In this document: one piece after another, positions 57,101-64,000 of the stretch | Numbering within the stretch: position 1 is the stretch's first letter | Layout of the letters: each line of letters begins with the position of its first letter | Program-made: the position numbers and the translations under genes | Assembly: GCF_008365375.1 (NCBI RefSeq) | Contig: NZ_QOKW01000004.1 | Span: forward strand, 124,001-188,000 | From: Roseomonas genomospecies 6 | GTDB taxonomy: Bacteria; Pseudomonadota; Alphaproteobacteria; Azospirillales; Azospirillaceae | Length of the DNA stretch: 64,000 nt | Direction of reading: 5' to 3' | Notes under the pieces: model-generated | Told to the model about the DNA's origin: nothing | What the model saw: the letters and a program-made list of their open reading frames with translations, nothing else | The model's database searches: none

Positions 57101-57353
57101 GGCCCAGCCCGGCACCGCGATCGGCTGCGCCACCAGAGCCCTGGGCATCGCCACGGACGCCGGGCAGTTGTCCGAACAGGGCTGGTCGCACTTCGCCCTA
57201 GCCCAAGCCTTCGCCGCCACCGACCGGTTCCGGGAGTCCATGGACCATCTGGCGGCTGCCGAGACGATGAGCCGCCAGCTTTCCATGACGCCGCTCGCCG
57301 AGCGTTGCCGGGTCTTCCGCCGCTGCCTTGCCGCGTCCGGCGCGCCGGCGTGA
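54198..57353 (+). CDS. Class III cyclase-domain / AAA-like ATPase regulator with TPR-like C-terminus
   Basis: 1051 residues from an ATG with CAGGGGGG upstream; the frame is open further left but without family text. The cyclase domain (about 55-235) has VTVLFADIVASS with metal ligand Asp62 and VLGDGIMAVFGAP with Asp106. The transition-state pair, normally Asn-x3-Arg, reads His174 and Lys178 in ETVHVAAKLQ. An NTPase domain follows (Walker A GEAGIGKSRL near residue 275, Walker B LLILVEDAHW near 395). The last ~450 residues are helical repeats like those of MalT/LuxR-type or TPR regulators. In-frame tandem repeats occur at 54257-54286 (EAPV units) and 56499-56543 (LGDxG units). It may be a weak or inactive cyclase serving as a signalling scaffold. 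Confidence 0.82.
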   Translation: MAETDTELGGPRALPVAAPLEAPVEAPVEASCRPMPAADAPDGGLTRHNGAERKVVTVLFADIVASSSMVSGRDPEEADQTLRTILRILTDAVERYGGTVAQVLGDGIMAVFGAPSAQEDHALRACLAAQDIARSAIDSDEFRMRIGISSGEVVAQVIETGVWTDYRTVGETVHVAAKLQQRAAPNGVLLSRETRDLVPKGLTVRPAGTLRLSAAAEPVTAFALEGARAIRRTAMDLLSAEGNLFVGRQSELALLTDALRQAERGRGAFILLTGEAGIGKSRLTGELMRSPEAAAFAVAIWPQFPIRRLGDPDDLEAAARCLALSVCGSAEGEAVARLTAAAARNGGELAGEAMRELLGQPSVHPLWQGLDPAQKADFSIEGLVAAIRELSVERPLLILVEDAHWTHGLTNRLLDALAEGAEDARVLVLVTSRPDTPGGWTAPDHIHAIALDPLDPLQADEFLDHWLGHSPSLADLKARVAAQSQGVPLYLEESLRTLETSGAIVGSPGSYRLGRTDARATLPATVHGLLASRIDALEPGPRRVLMHAAVIGTSVDLGLLRAVSPISAADLPAALARLEQSGFFARSRLLPNLELTFRHALVQEVAYATLTKRERQPLHGRVLHALRRRSDRNLPNRAELIAHHAFHAENWALACAYGRRAGRRAEMRCKHFDAGRFYEQALKALDHLPDTRRNTQRRIDLWVGIPLVLLPQARQLAGDPLEEARAMALGIGDRIRYARATSLKASFQWVYGALDGAIALSRSALDHLGDHGLGDRGLGECGTVELRIQGLMRLGGMLVDKGHFPEAQEKLELARTLALAHAPHARFGLTAVAVAITAAYQGRCLAEMGRDAEAVRVMHHALDIAEEAGHAFSISSVKVHLALVHIIGQRFTQALPLLKDAVTITEATRLHIFQPITLGALGYAIARTGGASEGARLLNASLEQAHILNHALPRPRILNWMSELALETAQPGTAIGCATRALGIATDAGQLSEQGWSHFALAQAFAATDRFRESMDHLAAAETMSRQLSMTPLAERCRVFRRCLAASGAPA

Positions 57354-57378
57354 TCCACGGGTCGTCAGGCGGACGGCG

Positions 57379-57687
57379 TCAGGCCACCAAGCTGGTGCAA
57401 CCGTCGGCGGTGCCGCGGAAATGGTTGAGAACATAGACCCGCACGCTGGTGGCGAAGGGGATGCCCTCCGTCCGGGTGTCGTGGATGTCGGCGCACAGCG
57501 TCTCCAGCGACTTGCCCTGGCGCTTGGCGATGTCCTTCAGCCCGTCCCAGATCGTCGCCTCGAGCCGCAGGCTGGCGCGGCGGCCCCCGACCGTCAGAGA
57601 GCGCGTCACCACGGCGGGCGGGGCGGCGAGCGTGCTCAGATCGGCCATCTCGTCGAGGCTGCGGGGAATGCGGCGGTCCAACTTCAT
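57379..57687 (-). CDS. Ribbon-helix-helix protein 1 (RHH_4-like), divergent from the YcaO locus
   Basis: 102 residues with GGAG upstream of the ATG. VVTRSLTVGGRRASLRLEAT is a likely beta strand for DNA contact, then IWDGLKDIAKRQGKSLETL and the second helix FATSVRVYVLNHFRG, matching ribbon-helix-helix proteins of the RHH_4 type. A paralog lies at 61216-61602 at the other side of the YcaO-TfuA genes. It is divergent from the 64-residue peptide gene, and the shared 228-base region has several dyads that could be its own operators. Its C-terminus ends CTSLVA. DNA binding is inferred; the target is not known. Confidence 0.7.
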   Translation of the reverse strand: MKLDRRIPRSLDEMADLSTLAAPPAVVTRSLTVGGRRASLRLEATIWDGLKDIAKRQGKSLETLCADIHDTRTEGIPFATSVRVYVLNHFRGTADGCTSLVA

Positions 57688-57795
57688 CGGTACGCTCCTG
57701 TCTCGGCGTGGCGATTCTCGCCTTCAGATTTTTCCCGGGTCGCCGGATTTTTCCGGGACTGAACATGCGTGTGTGCGCGTGTAAGCGATCTTTAC

Positions 57796-57814
57796 CCGGG
57801 CGCGGGGTGCCCGG
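57796..57814. promoter_or_regulatory. GC dyad beside the CRP-type site
   Basis: CCGGGC-N7-GCCCGG lies two bases before the CRP-type palindrome in the divergent RHH/peptide promoter region. It may form a hairpin or a second operator. Confidence 0.35.
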
Positions 57815-57816
57815 CA

Positions 57817-57832
57817 TGTGAAGTTCTTCACA
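57817..57832. promoter_or_regulatory. Consensus CRP-type site upstream of the peptide-YcaO-TfuA-crp genes
   Basis: TGTGAAGTTCTTCACA is a perfect 16-bp palindrome and matches TGTGA-N6-TCACA. It lies about 84 bases upstream of the peptide ATG and 130 from the RHH1 ATG. The Crp-family protein in the same gene row keeps the Arg-Glu contact residues for this sequence. Confidence 0.75.
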
Positions 57833-57856
57833 GTCCGGACGGGCCATCCCGGCCAT

Positions 57857-57895
57857 GGTTTCGACATACCGCAGTATTCGCGGTTTACCGAAACC
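57857..57895. promoter_or_regulatory. 39-nt imperfect dyad just before the peptide gene
   Basis: Outer arms GGTTTCG and CGAAACC, inner arms ACCGC and GCGGT, a symmetric 4/4 internal loop and a 7-nt centre AGTATTC. It ends 20 bases before the ATG at 57916, so it could be a leader hairpin near the ribosome site or a repressor operator. Confidence 0.5.
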
Positions 57896-57915
57896 CCAGG
57901 CCAGGAGCCGTTCCC

Positions 57916-58110
57916 ATGACCGCCATCATCGACCAGACCGCTCTCATCCGTGGTGCCGACGGCCGCCTCTTCGCCGTCTCCGCCCAGGGCGTGACCGAGG
58001 TTGCCGAGCAGGCCGCCGCCCTGACCACCCCCGCCCGCATCGGCGACCGCCGCTCCTTCAACGGCGACGACCACGAGGCCGCCCGCCACGCGATCACTCC
58101 GGGCCTCTGA
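57916..58110 (+). CDS. 64-residue Cys-free peptide, candidate substrate of the YcaO-TfuA pair
   Basis: ATG at 57916 with CAGGAG nine bases upstream; the frame is open farther left but without a ribosome site. The product begins MTAIIDQTALIRGADGRLFA, continues VSAQGVTEVAEQAAAL and ends in DDHEAARHAITPGL. It has no cysteine, one predicted helix (VTEVAEQAAAL), and a polar C-terminal third. It lies 154 bases upstream of the YcaO gene with an inverted repeat (CCGTGGC...GCCACGG, 58149-58187) in the gap. Size, position and lack of Cys fit a precursor for backbone modification such as thioamidation, but this is inference; it could also be a small regulator. Confidence 0.6.
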   Translation: MTAIIDQTALIRGADGRLFAVSAQGVTEVAEQAAALTTPARIGDRRSFNGDDHEAARHAITPGL

Positions 58111-58264
58111 CCGGCGGGGCAAGCCTGCCTTTCGGGTCCGCCTTCGGGCCGTGGCAGCCGGCGTTTTCCCTGACCGGCCCGCCACGGTCCCGCCCGCCCC
58201 GCCTTCCGTCACGGTTTATCCTTCCGAGCCACAGCGCGGGCATCCCACAGCGGAGACCGTCCCC

Positions 58265-59530
58265 ATGCCCTTCGACGACATCCGCGGCATTGCCCGAAAG
58301 CCGGCCATGGCCGATCAGGTCCCGAAGGTCCACACCACCGGCACCCACCGGATCGCCGCGCCGGAACAGACGCTGGCCCGCGTCGCCCCCTTCCTTCCCG
58401 TGATGGGCATCACGCGCGTGGCGAACGTCACGGGTTTGGACAGCGTCGGCATTCCGGTCGTGATGGTGACCCGCCCGAACGCCCGCTCCATCTCCGTCTC
58501 CCAGGGCAAAGGCGTGACGCTGGCCGCCGCCAAGGCGTCGGGCATCATGGAGTCGATCGAGAGCCATCACGCCGAACGCATCACCCTGCCGCTGAAATAC
58601 GCCAGCTATGACGAGCTTCGCTGGACCCACAGCGTGGTGGACGTGGCCCGCCTGCCGCGCCTGTCCACCAGCGCCTTCACCCCCCACGCCCCGCTTCTGT
58701 GGATCGAGGGCGACGACCTGCTGGGCGGCGGACGGAAATGGGTGCCCTTCGAGACGGTGCACCTGAACTTCACACTGCCGATGCCGCCGGGGTCCGGATG
58801 CTTCCTCGCCGGGTCGAACGGGCTGGCCTCCGGCAACAGCCTGACCGAGGCGACAGCCCACGCGATGACCGAACTGGTCGAGCGCGACGCCGCCACCCTG
58901 TGGCGCCTGAAATCCCCGGAGGCCCGGCAGGAGACCCGCCTCGACCCCGCCACCGTCGCCGATCCGGTCTGCCGGTCTCTGCTGGAACGGTTCGCCGCAG
59001 CCGGGGTGGACGTGGGGCTGTGGGACATCACCAGCGACATCGGCCTGCCGGCCTTCCTTTGCCGGATCGCGACGCGGGAGGACGCGCCACAGCACTCCGT
59101 CCGTCCGGCCATGGGCATGGGCTGCCACGCCGCGCCGGAAATCGCGCTGTCCCGCGCCCTGACCGAGGCGGCGCAGAGCCGGCTGACCTTCATCGCCGGG
59201 GCGCGCGACGACATGCCCCGCTCCGAGTACGAACGCCACCTCGACCCCGCGCAGCACGCGCGCTGGAAGGCGCTGATCGTCGAAGGGACCGGGCGCCGCG
59301 ACTTCGCCGCCGTTCCCAGCCTCGCCGGCCACACCATCGAGGAGGATCTGGCCGCCCAGCTCGACCGGCTGCGCGCCGCCGGCATCGAGGAGGCCGTGGC
59401 GGTGGACCTGACCAAGCCGGAGTTCGCCATCCCCGTGGTGCGCATGGTCATCCCGGGCCTTGAAGGGCTGGACTCCTCCCCGGACTATTTGATGGGCGCG
59501 CGGGCGCGGGCCGTGGCCAGCGTCCCATAA
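58265..59530 (+). CDS. YcaO-domain protein, TfuA-associated type
   Basis: 421 residues from an ATG with GGAG upstream; the open frame continues left and a later ATG (MADQVPK, 58307) is possible. The YcaO ATP-binding segments are visible: SVSQGKGVTLAAAKASGIME followed by SIESHHAE, LTEATAHAMTELVERDAATL, and ALSRALTEAAQSRLTFIAGA. The C-terminus is LDSSPDYLMGARARAVASVP without the PxPxP tail of azoline cyclodehydratases, as in YcaO proteins that work with TfuA. YcaO enzymes activate a peptide amide with ATP; with TfuA they are known to make thioamides in archaeal methyl-coenzyme M reductase and in RiPPs. tfuA follows after 30 bases. Confidence 0.88.
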   Translation: MPFDDIRGIARKPAMADQVPKVHTTGTHRIAAPEQTLARVAPFLPVMGITRVANVTGLDSVGIPVVMVTRPNARSISVSQGKGVTLAAAKASGIMESIESHHAERITLPLKYASYDELRWTHSVVDVARLPRLSTSAFTPHAPLLWIEGDDLLGGGRKWVPFETVHLNFTLPMPPGSGCFLAGSNGLASGNSLTEATAHAMTELVERDAATLWRLKSPEARQETRLDPATVADPVCRSLLERFAAAGVDVGLWDITSDIGLPAFLCRIATREDAPQHSVRPAMGMGCHAAPEIALSRALTEAAQSRLTFIAGARDDMPRSEYERHLDPAQHARWKALIVEGTGRRDFAAVPSLAGHTIEEDLAAQLDRLRAAGIEEAVAVDLTKPEFAIPVVRMVIPGLEGLDSSPDYLMGARARAVASVP

Positions 59531-59560
59531 TATTGAGAGAGAGCGAAGGCGAAGATTCCC

Positions 59561-60343
59561 ATGCAGACGACGGACGGCCTTTACGTCTTCCTCGGCCCCA
59601 CCCTGCCCCGCGCCGACGCGGCCCGGCTGCTGGACGCCGCCTATTTGCCGCCGGTCGCCCAGGGCGACATCATCCGGCTGTGCGAGCGCAGGCCGCGGGC
59701 CATCGGCATCGTGGACGGCTTCTTCGAGAGCGTCCCCTCGGTCTGGCACAAGGAGATCCTGCACGCCATCCGCCAGGGCGTCGCGGTGTTCGGAGCGTCC
59801 AGCATGGGGGCGCTGCGCGCCGCGGAACTGCACCCCTTCGGCATGATCGGCGTGGGTGCCGTCTTCGAAGCCTTCCGCGACGGGCGGCTGGAGGACGATG
59901 ACGAGGTCGCGGTGATCCATGGCCCGGCGGAACTGGGCTATCCCAGCCTGTCCGAAGCCATGGTGAACATCCGCCGCACCCTGGCCGACGCCGCGCAGGA
60001 GGGCGTCGTCCCCGCCGCCACGGCGCAGCGGCTGGAAGCCATCGCAAAGGCGCTGCCCTACCGGGAGCGCGGCTATGGCCGGCTGCTCCGTCTGGCCGCC
60101 GCGGAAGGGGTTCCCGAGGAGGAACTGGCCGATGTCCGCCATTGGCTGCCCACCGGACGCTTCGACCAGAAGCGGGACGACGCGCTGGAACTGCTCCGGA
60201 CCATGCGCCGCTGGGCCGCCGCCGGGTCGCGGGCACTAAAGGCGCGGTTCCATTTCGAGCACACCGTCCTGTGGGACCGCGCCCTGCGCGATGCCGCCGC
60301 CTGCCCCGCGCCGCACCCGCAGGCGGGATTTCCGCTGGACTGA
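59561..60343 (+). CDS. tfuA: TfuA-like protein, partner of YcaO
   Basis: 260 residues from an ATG with GCGAAGGCGAAG upstream. Core TfuA text: VFLGPTLPRADAARLL, AIGIVDGFFESVPSVWHKEI, GVAVFGASSMGALRAAEL, then FEAFRDGRLEDDDEVAVIHG. TfuA proteins are named after the trifolitoxin locus of Rhizobium and are thought to deliver sulfide or act as an allosteric partner for YcaO in thioamide formation. Directly downstream of YcaO, in the same gene row. The C-terminal third is family-variable. No peptidase or exporter gene is nearby. Confidence 0.88.
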   Translation: MQTTDGLYVFLGPTLPRADAARLLDAAYLPPVAQGDIIRLCERRPRAIGIVDGFFESVPSVWHKEILHAIRQGVAVFGASSMGALRAAELHPFGMIGVGAVFEAFRDGRLEDDDEVAVIHGPAELGYPSLSEAMVNIRRTLADAAQEGVVPAATAQRLEAIAKALPYRERGYGRLLRLAAAEGVPEEELADVRHWLPTGRFDQKRDDALELLRTMRRWAAAGSRALKARFHFEHTVLWDRALRDAAACPAPHPQAGFPLD

Positions 60344-60400
60344 TCGTCCGCCGGGTGCCATCAAGGGCCGGACGGCACGCAATCGGGACCGCGAACGGCC

Positions 60401-61111
60401 ATGGCCTTGCCGAAGGACGTCGCCGACATTCTACGGCGCAACCGGATGCTGGGCGTTCTGGACGACGCCCGCATGCAGGAACTCGTGTCGCTGGGCCGGG
60501 TGTCGCGCTTCCAGGAGAACCAGACCGTCTTCAGCAAGGGCGATCCCGGCGATTGCCTGTACGCCATCATGACGGGGCAGATCGCCGTCTCCACCTCCTC
60601 CGAGGACGGCAAGACGATGCTGCTCAACATCCTGAACCCGGGGGATGTGCTGGGGGAGATCGCGCTCATCGACGGGAAGGAGCGCACCGCCGGCGCCGCC
60701 GCGCTGCGCCCGTCCGAACTGTTCCGCATCGACCGGCCGGAATTCATCGCGTTCCTGGAGCGCCACCCGTCCCTGTGCATCCGGATGATGGGCGTTCTGT
60801 GCGAACGGCTGCGCTGGGTATCGGAGAACATCGAGGATGCGGTTTTCCACGACGTGCCGCGCCGGTTGGCCCGGCGTATCCTGCTGCTGGCGGACACATA
60901 CGGGCAGAAGACGCCCGCCGGTCTCCGGATCAACCAGCCCGTGTCCCAGGAAGCCCTGGCCGCGATGCTGGGCGTTACCCGAGAGATGGTGAACAAAAGC
61001 CTGCGTGCATTGCGCAATTCCGGAGCTATTACCTATAACAAAGGTTTTATTGTCGCCACCAATCTATACATGCTGAGGGATATGGCGGGAGAGTCGGGCG
61101 ACGTGCCGTAA
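60401..61111 (+). CDS. Crp/Fnr-family regulator with intact cyclic-nucleotide pocket
   Basis: 236 residues. The cNMP-binding domain (about 15-130) has GDPGDCLYAIMTGQIAV and the phosphate-binding cassette VLGEIALIDGKERTAGAAAL with Glu86, Arg95 and Thr96 in the CRP Glu/Arg/Ser places, so cAMP binding is plausible. There is no N-terminal FNR cysteine set. The helix-turn-helix VSQEALAAMLGVTREMVNKS aligns with CRP: Arg194 and Glu195 match CRP Arg180/Glu181 and Lys199 takes the Arg185 place, the contacts for TGTGA. The gene lies 57 bases after tfuA, and a perfect TGTGA-N6-TCACA site lies at the start of the locus, so autoregulation is likely. A class III cyclase-like gene lies nearby at 54198. Confidence 0.85.
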   Translation: MALPKDVADILRRNRMLGVLDDARMQELVSLGRVSRFQENQTVFSKGDPGDCLYAIMTGQIAVSTSSEDGKTMLLNILNPGDVLGEIALIDGKERTAGAAALRPSELFRIDRPEFIAFLERHPSLCIRMMGVLCERLRWVSENIEDAVFHDVPRRLARRILLLADTYGQKTPAGLRINQPVSQEALAAMLGVTREMVNKSLRALRNSGAITYNKGFIVATNLYMLRDMAGESGDVP

Positions 61112-61215
61112 GGCTACCCGGCACGTCCGCCGAGTTTTATCGTCGCAAATTTTTTCAATCGAGTTATATTAGCCCCGGGGTTAAAAACAGGCTGACAGTC
61201 AAGGAATACAGGGTT

Positions 61216-61602
61216 ATGTCGGGACAGGATTCACAGGCGCCCAACGCGCCATCGCCGCTGAGCGTGATCCCGTTGGTGGCGCGCACGGTCAAGCTGTTCG
61301 GGCGTCCGACGCAACTTCGGCTTGAGCCGTCCTACTGGGAAGCGCTGGACGATATCTGCCACCGGGAAGACCTGACGGTGGACGAGTTGTGCAGCGACCT
61401 GAAGGACCGTCTCGATTCGCAGTCCCGCCGGTCGCGCGGATTTGCCGTCTCGCTGGCCAACGCGGTCCGCGTCTTCATCGTCGGCTATTACCGCAAGGCG
61501 GCGACCGAAAAGGGCCACGACCGCGCCGGCCATGGCCGCGGCGACCCCTTCGTCAGCACCCCCTTCGACCTGCCCCCGGCCCAGCCCGCCAAGGAAGGAT
61601 GA
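61216..61602 (+). CDS. Ribbon-helix-helix protein 2 (RHH_4-like)
   Basis: 128 residues from an ATG after an AT-rich promoter-like stretch (TTATATTAG near 61165). VARTVKLFGRPTQLRLEPSY then WEALDDICHREDLTVDELCS matches RHH1 in order and key residues (GR.....LRLE..W..L..I), and the second helix FAVSLANAVRVFIVGYYRKA also corresponds. The C-terminal tail (about 100-128) is polar and Pro-rich and differs from RHH1. Two related RHH genes bracketing one small gene cluster suggest a linked regulatory role, not proven. The gene ends about 240 bases before the sensor kinase. Confidence 0.7.
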   Translation: MSGQDSQAPNAPSPLSVIPLVARTVKLFGRPTQLRLEPSYWEALDDICHREDLTVDELCSDLKDRLDSQSRRSRGFAVSLANAVRVFIVGYYRKAATEKGHDRAGHGRGDPFVSTPFDLPPAQPAKEG

Positions 61603-61842
61603 CCCCTCCGACCGGCATCCGGCACAGCGCGCACGCATTTTTCGGAAGCAGGGCGGTTTTCGTCCGCCTCCCGAGGGGAACACCCGCAACCGGTTGAAAC
61701 GCATCACGTCCGGCTTGCACCGGGACGGGATTTCGTGTGTTGATCGGGTCGGCGGCGTTGCATGACCGGTCGACCGGGCCATCCGTGGGCCGCCCTATCC
61801 CGTCCACCGCGGAGCCGACCGATCCATGAGCGGGATACCGCC

Positions 61843-63861
61843 GTGAGCCTGCCCCTGCCCCGCTGGCTGCGGGACCGTTCCTTCCTGTCCGGCCTTGCCG
61901 CCCTGCTGGCCTTCATGGCGGTGCTGGGCACCGTGATGCACCACAATTACCTGCTGTTCCACCTGTCGGTGGAGCTGTTCGCCGTGGCCGTTTCCATGAC
62001 GGTCTTCGTGATCGCCTGGAACACGCGCGGCACGAACCAGTCGCCCTTCCTGGCCTTCGTCGGCCTGTCCATGCCGGGCATGGCGCTGCTGGATCTGGTG
62101 CACGCCATCGCCTTTCCCGGAATGAACGTCATCGGGCCGGGCGATCCCAACCTGTCCACTCAGTTGTGGATCGCCGCCCGCGGGCTCCAGGCCGCGGTCT
62201 TCCTGGCCGCGCCGCTGCTGACCGAGACGCGGCTGCGCACCGGCGACGTGCTGCTGATCCAGGCCGCCGCCGTGGCCTGCGCCCTGCTGTCGATCTTCAC
62301 CTTCGGCATCATGCCGGACTGTTTCGTTCCGGGCATCGGGCTGACGCCCTTCAAGATCGGCGCCGAATACACCTTCAGCGCGGCGGCGGTGCTCGCCTGC
62401 CTGCTGTTGTGGCGCAAGCGCCGGCAGTTCGAGCCGGGGGTGTTCGGGCTGACCTTCGCCGGCATCGCCCTGCTGGCCCCGCAGGAGTTGATCTTCACGC
62501 TCTACACCGACCCGCACGGGCTGCTGAACGCGCTGGGCCATTTCATCAAGATCCTGTCCTTCTATCTGCTGTATCGGGCGATCATCGTCACCGCCCTGCA
62601 GAACCCCTACGATCTGGCCTTCTACCGGATGCGCCGGAGCGAGGAGGCGCTCCGCGACCATCTGAGCGGGCTGGAGTCGATGATCGCCACGCGCACCGGC
62701 GAACTGCGCGAGAGCGAGGCGCGCTGGAAGGCGCTTCTGGAATGCTCCAACGACTGGTTCTGGGAAACGGACGAGCGCGGGCGCTTCACCGCCCTGTCGC
62801 CGCGGGCGCAGGAATCGACCGGGCGCGGCGGGGCGGAGCTGCTGGGCTTCACCCACGCCGACCTCTTGGACCGCAACCGCCCGGAGGAGGACTTCCCGGC
62901 GCTGGCGGAGGCCCTGCACCGGCGGGAGCCCTTCCGCCGCCTGTCCTTTCCGCTGGCCTCGCCGGGCGGTGCGGCGCGCTGGGTGATGGTCAGCGGCATG
63001 CCGCGCTACGACGGGAAGGGCAATTTCCTCGGCTACCGCGGCACCACCAGCGACATCAGCGCGCGACGCCAATCGGCGGAGGCGGCGCGGCAGAAACAGA
63101 CCATGGCCGCCCTGGGAAGCCTCGTCGGCGGGCTGGCCCACGAGATCAACAACCTGCTGCAACCGGTCATCAGCCTGTCCGATCTGGCGCGCAACCGCGC
63201 CGGGGAGGACCGCAAGTTGAACGCCTACCTGAACGCCATCCACGACAGCGGCGTGAAGGCCCGGACCATCATGCGCGACGTCCTTCAATTCGCCCGCGTC
63301 GAGGTGGCCGAGTCGCCGCCGGGCAACCTGGAGGAAGCGGTGCATTCGGCCCTGGAACTCGCCGCCCCCTCGATGCCGGGGACGATCGAGATGCGCACGC
63401 GGCTGGACTCCGCCCTGGATGACGTGACGATCACCGCGACCGAGCTGACCCAGGTGCTTCTGAATCTGATCCAGAACGCCCGCGATGCCATGCCGCAGGG
63501 GGGCACCCTGACCATTTCCGCAAGCTCGCTCACCCTGAAGGAGCGCGACGCCTCACGCCGACAGCTCGGCGAAGGCGATTATGTGCGGCTGACCGTGGCC
63601 GACACCGGCACGGGAATGGACGAGGCGACGCGCCAGCGCGTCTTCGACCCCTTTTTCACCACCAAGCCGGTCGGCAAAGGGACAGGGCTTGGGCTTTCGG
63701 TCGTCTATGGTATCGTACGGAACGGGGGCGGCGACATCCTGGTCGAAAGCGTCCCCGGGCGTGGAACGTCTTTCATCATCGACCTGCCCACCGCCCCGTC
63801 CGGCGGACAGGGCCTAACGACACATGGGAAGCTGGTTCATGGCGAAGGTGCTGGTCGTTGA
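61843..63861 (+). CDS. MASE3-PAS sensor histidine kinase
   Basis: 672 residues from a GTG at 61843; an ATG at 61762 is possible but adds a Pro/Arg-rich leader. The N-terminal ~245 residues have about seven membrane helices with the MASE3 pattern [20 protein letters not shown] and [16 protein letters not shown] domain (about 290-405, [20 protein letters not shown]) follows, then HisKA with [14 protein letters not shown] (phosphorylated His) and HATPase with [29 protein letters not shown] and [20 protein letters not shown]. The stop overlaps the start of a response-regulator gene, so the two form an operon and a two-component pair. The signal sensed is unknown. Confidence 0.88.
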   Translation: MSLPLPRWLRDRSFLSGLAALLAFMAVLGTVMHHNYLLFHLSVELFAVAVSMTVFVIAWNTRGTNQSPFLAFVGLSMPGMALLDLVHAIAFPGMNVIGPGDPNLSTQLWIAARGLQAAVFLAAPLLTETRLRTGDVLLIQAAAVACALLSIFTFGIMPDCFVPGIGLTPFKIGAEYTFSAAAVLACLLLWRKRRQFEPGVFGLTFAGIALLAPQELIFTLYTDPHGLLNALGHFIKILSFYLLYRAIIVTALQNPYDLAFYRMRRSEEALRDHLSGLESMIATRTGELRESEARWKALLECSNDWFWETDERGRFTALSPRAQESTGRGGAELLGFTHADLLDRNRPEEDFPALAEALHRREPFRRLSFPLASPGGAARWVMVSGMPRYDGKGNFLGYRGTTSDISARRQSAEAARQKQTMAALGSLVGGLAHEINNLLQPVISLSDLARNRAGEDRKLNAYLNAIHDSGVKARTIMRDVLQFARVEVAESPPGNLEEAVHSALELAAPSMPGTIEMRTRLDSALDDVTITATELTQVLLNLIQNARDAMPQGGTLTISASSLTLKERDASRRQLGEGDYVRLTVADTGTGMDEATRQRVFDPFFTTKPVGKGTGLGLSVVYGIVRNGGGDILVESVPGRGTSFIIDLPTAPSGGQGLTTHGKLVHGEGAGR

Positions 63862-64000
63862 AGATTCGGCCGCCGTCCGTCTGGCGGTGACGGAGGTGAT
63901 CGAGGAAGCCGGCCACGAGGTCGTGGAGGCGGAGAACGGCCGGGTCGCCATCGCTCTGCTGGAAGCCGGCGAGAGCTTCGACCTGATCGTCACCGACGTG
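63839..64000 (+). CDS. Response regulator receiver domain (start only; runs off right edge)
   Basis: Only the first 54 residues are inside the window. [20 protein letters not shown] is a standard receiver start with the acidic ED pair, and FDLIVTDV at the right edge contains the phospho-acceptor Asp. The ATG overlaps the kinase stop by 23 bases; an in-frame ATG 15 bases earlier is an alternative. It is the likely partner of the MASE3 kinase. Whether it has an output domain cannot be seen. Confidence 0.85.
   Translation, partial: MAKVLVVEDSAAVRLAVTEVIEEAGHEVVEAENGRVAIALLEAGESFDLIVTDV

Overview
The window is GC-rich, densely coded bacterial chromosome that looks like Azospirillum or a close relative within the Alphaproteobacteria. 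That placement is inference from gene content: a Bpt-type leucyltransferase, a DUF2125 protein, a NadQ-like Nudix/winged-helix protein, TakP-type TRAP binding proteins, a B12-dependent ribonucleotide reductase and aconitase B. No rRNA, CRISPR array, insertion sequence or prophage was recognised. One tRNA, Gly(GCC), is present.

Layout. 1-7.9 kb: end of a threonine ammonia-lyase, an RTX protein with a metzincin-like but histidine-free zinc motif, a flavin reductase, MotB, a permuted ATP-grasp/alpha-E pair and bpt. 8-11.4 kb: TRAP membrane subunits facing a convergent TakP-like binding protein. 11.8-26.3 kb: housekeeping and regulatory genes (parC, recO, a PAS3-GGDEF-EAL protein, an O-methyltransferase, an EmrAB-type pump with divergent TetR gene and operator-like palindromes, ftsEX, a DUF218 protein). 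26.3-35.9 kb: a second RTX protein with an internal duplication, plsC, nrdJ interrupted by a LAGLIDADG intein at its active-site cysteine, an ABC-F ATPase and a second, orphan TakP-like protein. 36-43.5 kb: solitary hypD behind a consensus FNR box, an SH3 protein, M1 and M16 peptidases, a ChaC-like cyclotransferase, a DUF2125 protein and a 55-residue TubC-docking-like gene. 43.6-50.8 kb: a yjfJ/yjfL/yjfK-like membrane-stress cluster in which yjfK is fused in frame to a membrane protein, then acnB and rraA. 50.8-57.4 kb: nadQ-like, DUF47-pit phosphate uptake, tRNA-Gly and a large cyclase-ATPase regulator. 61.8-64 kb: a MASE3 sensor kinase and the start of its response regulator.

The most notable locus is 57.4-61.6 kb: a 64-residue Cys-free peptide gene, a YcaO protein, a TfuA protein and a Crp-family regulator on one strand, flanked by two related ribbon-helix-helix genes. 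The intergenic region before the peptide holds a perfect TGTGA-N6-TCACA palindrome and a 39-nt imperfect dyad, and the Crp protein keeps the Arg-Glu residues that read TGTGA. YcaO-TfuA pairs are known to install backbone thioamides, so this is a plausible compact, cAMP-responsive, autoregulated peptide-modification locus. Substrate and product are unknown.

Other recurring structure: short tandem repeats with 12- or 15-bp units at several places, coding and non-coding, and GC-rich extragenic palindromes placed after stop codons. All calls were made by reading sequence. No database search was run.
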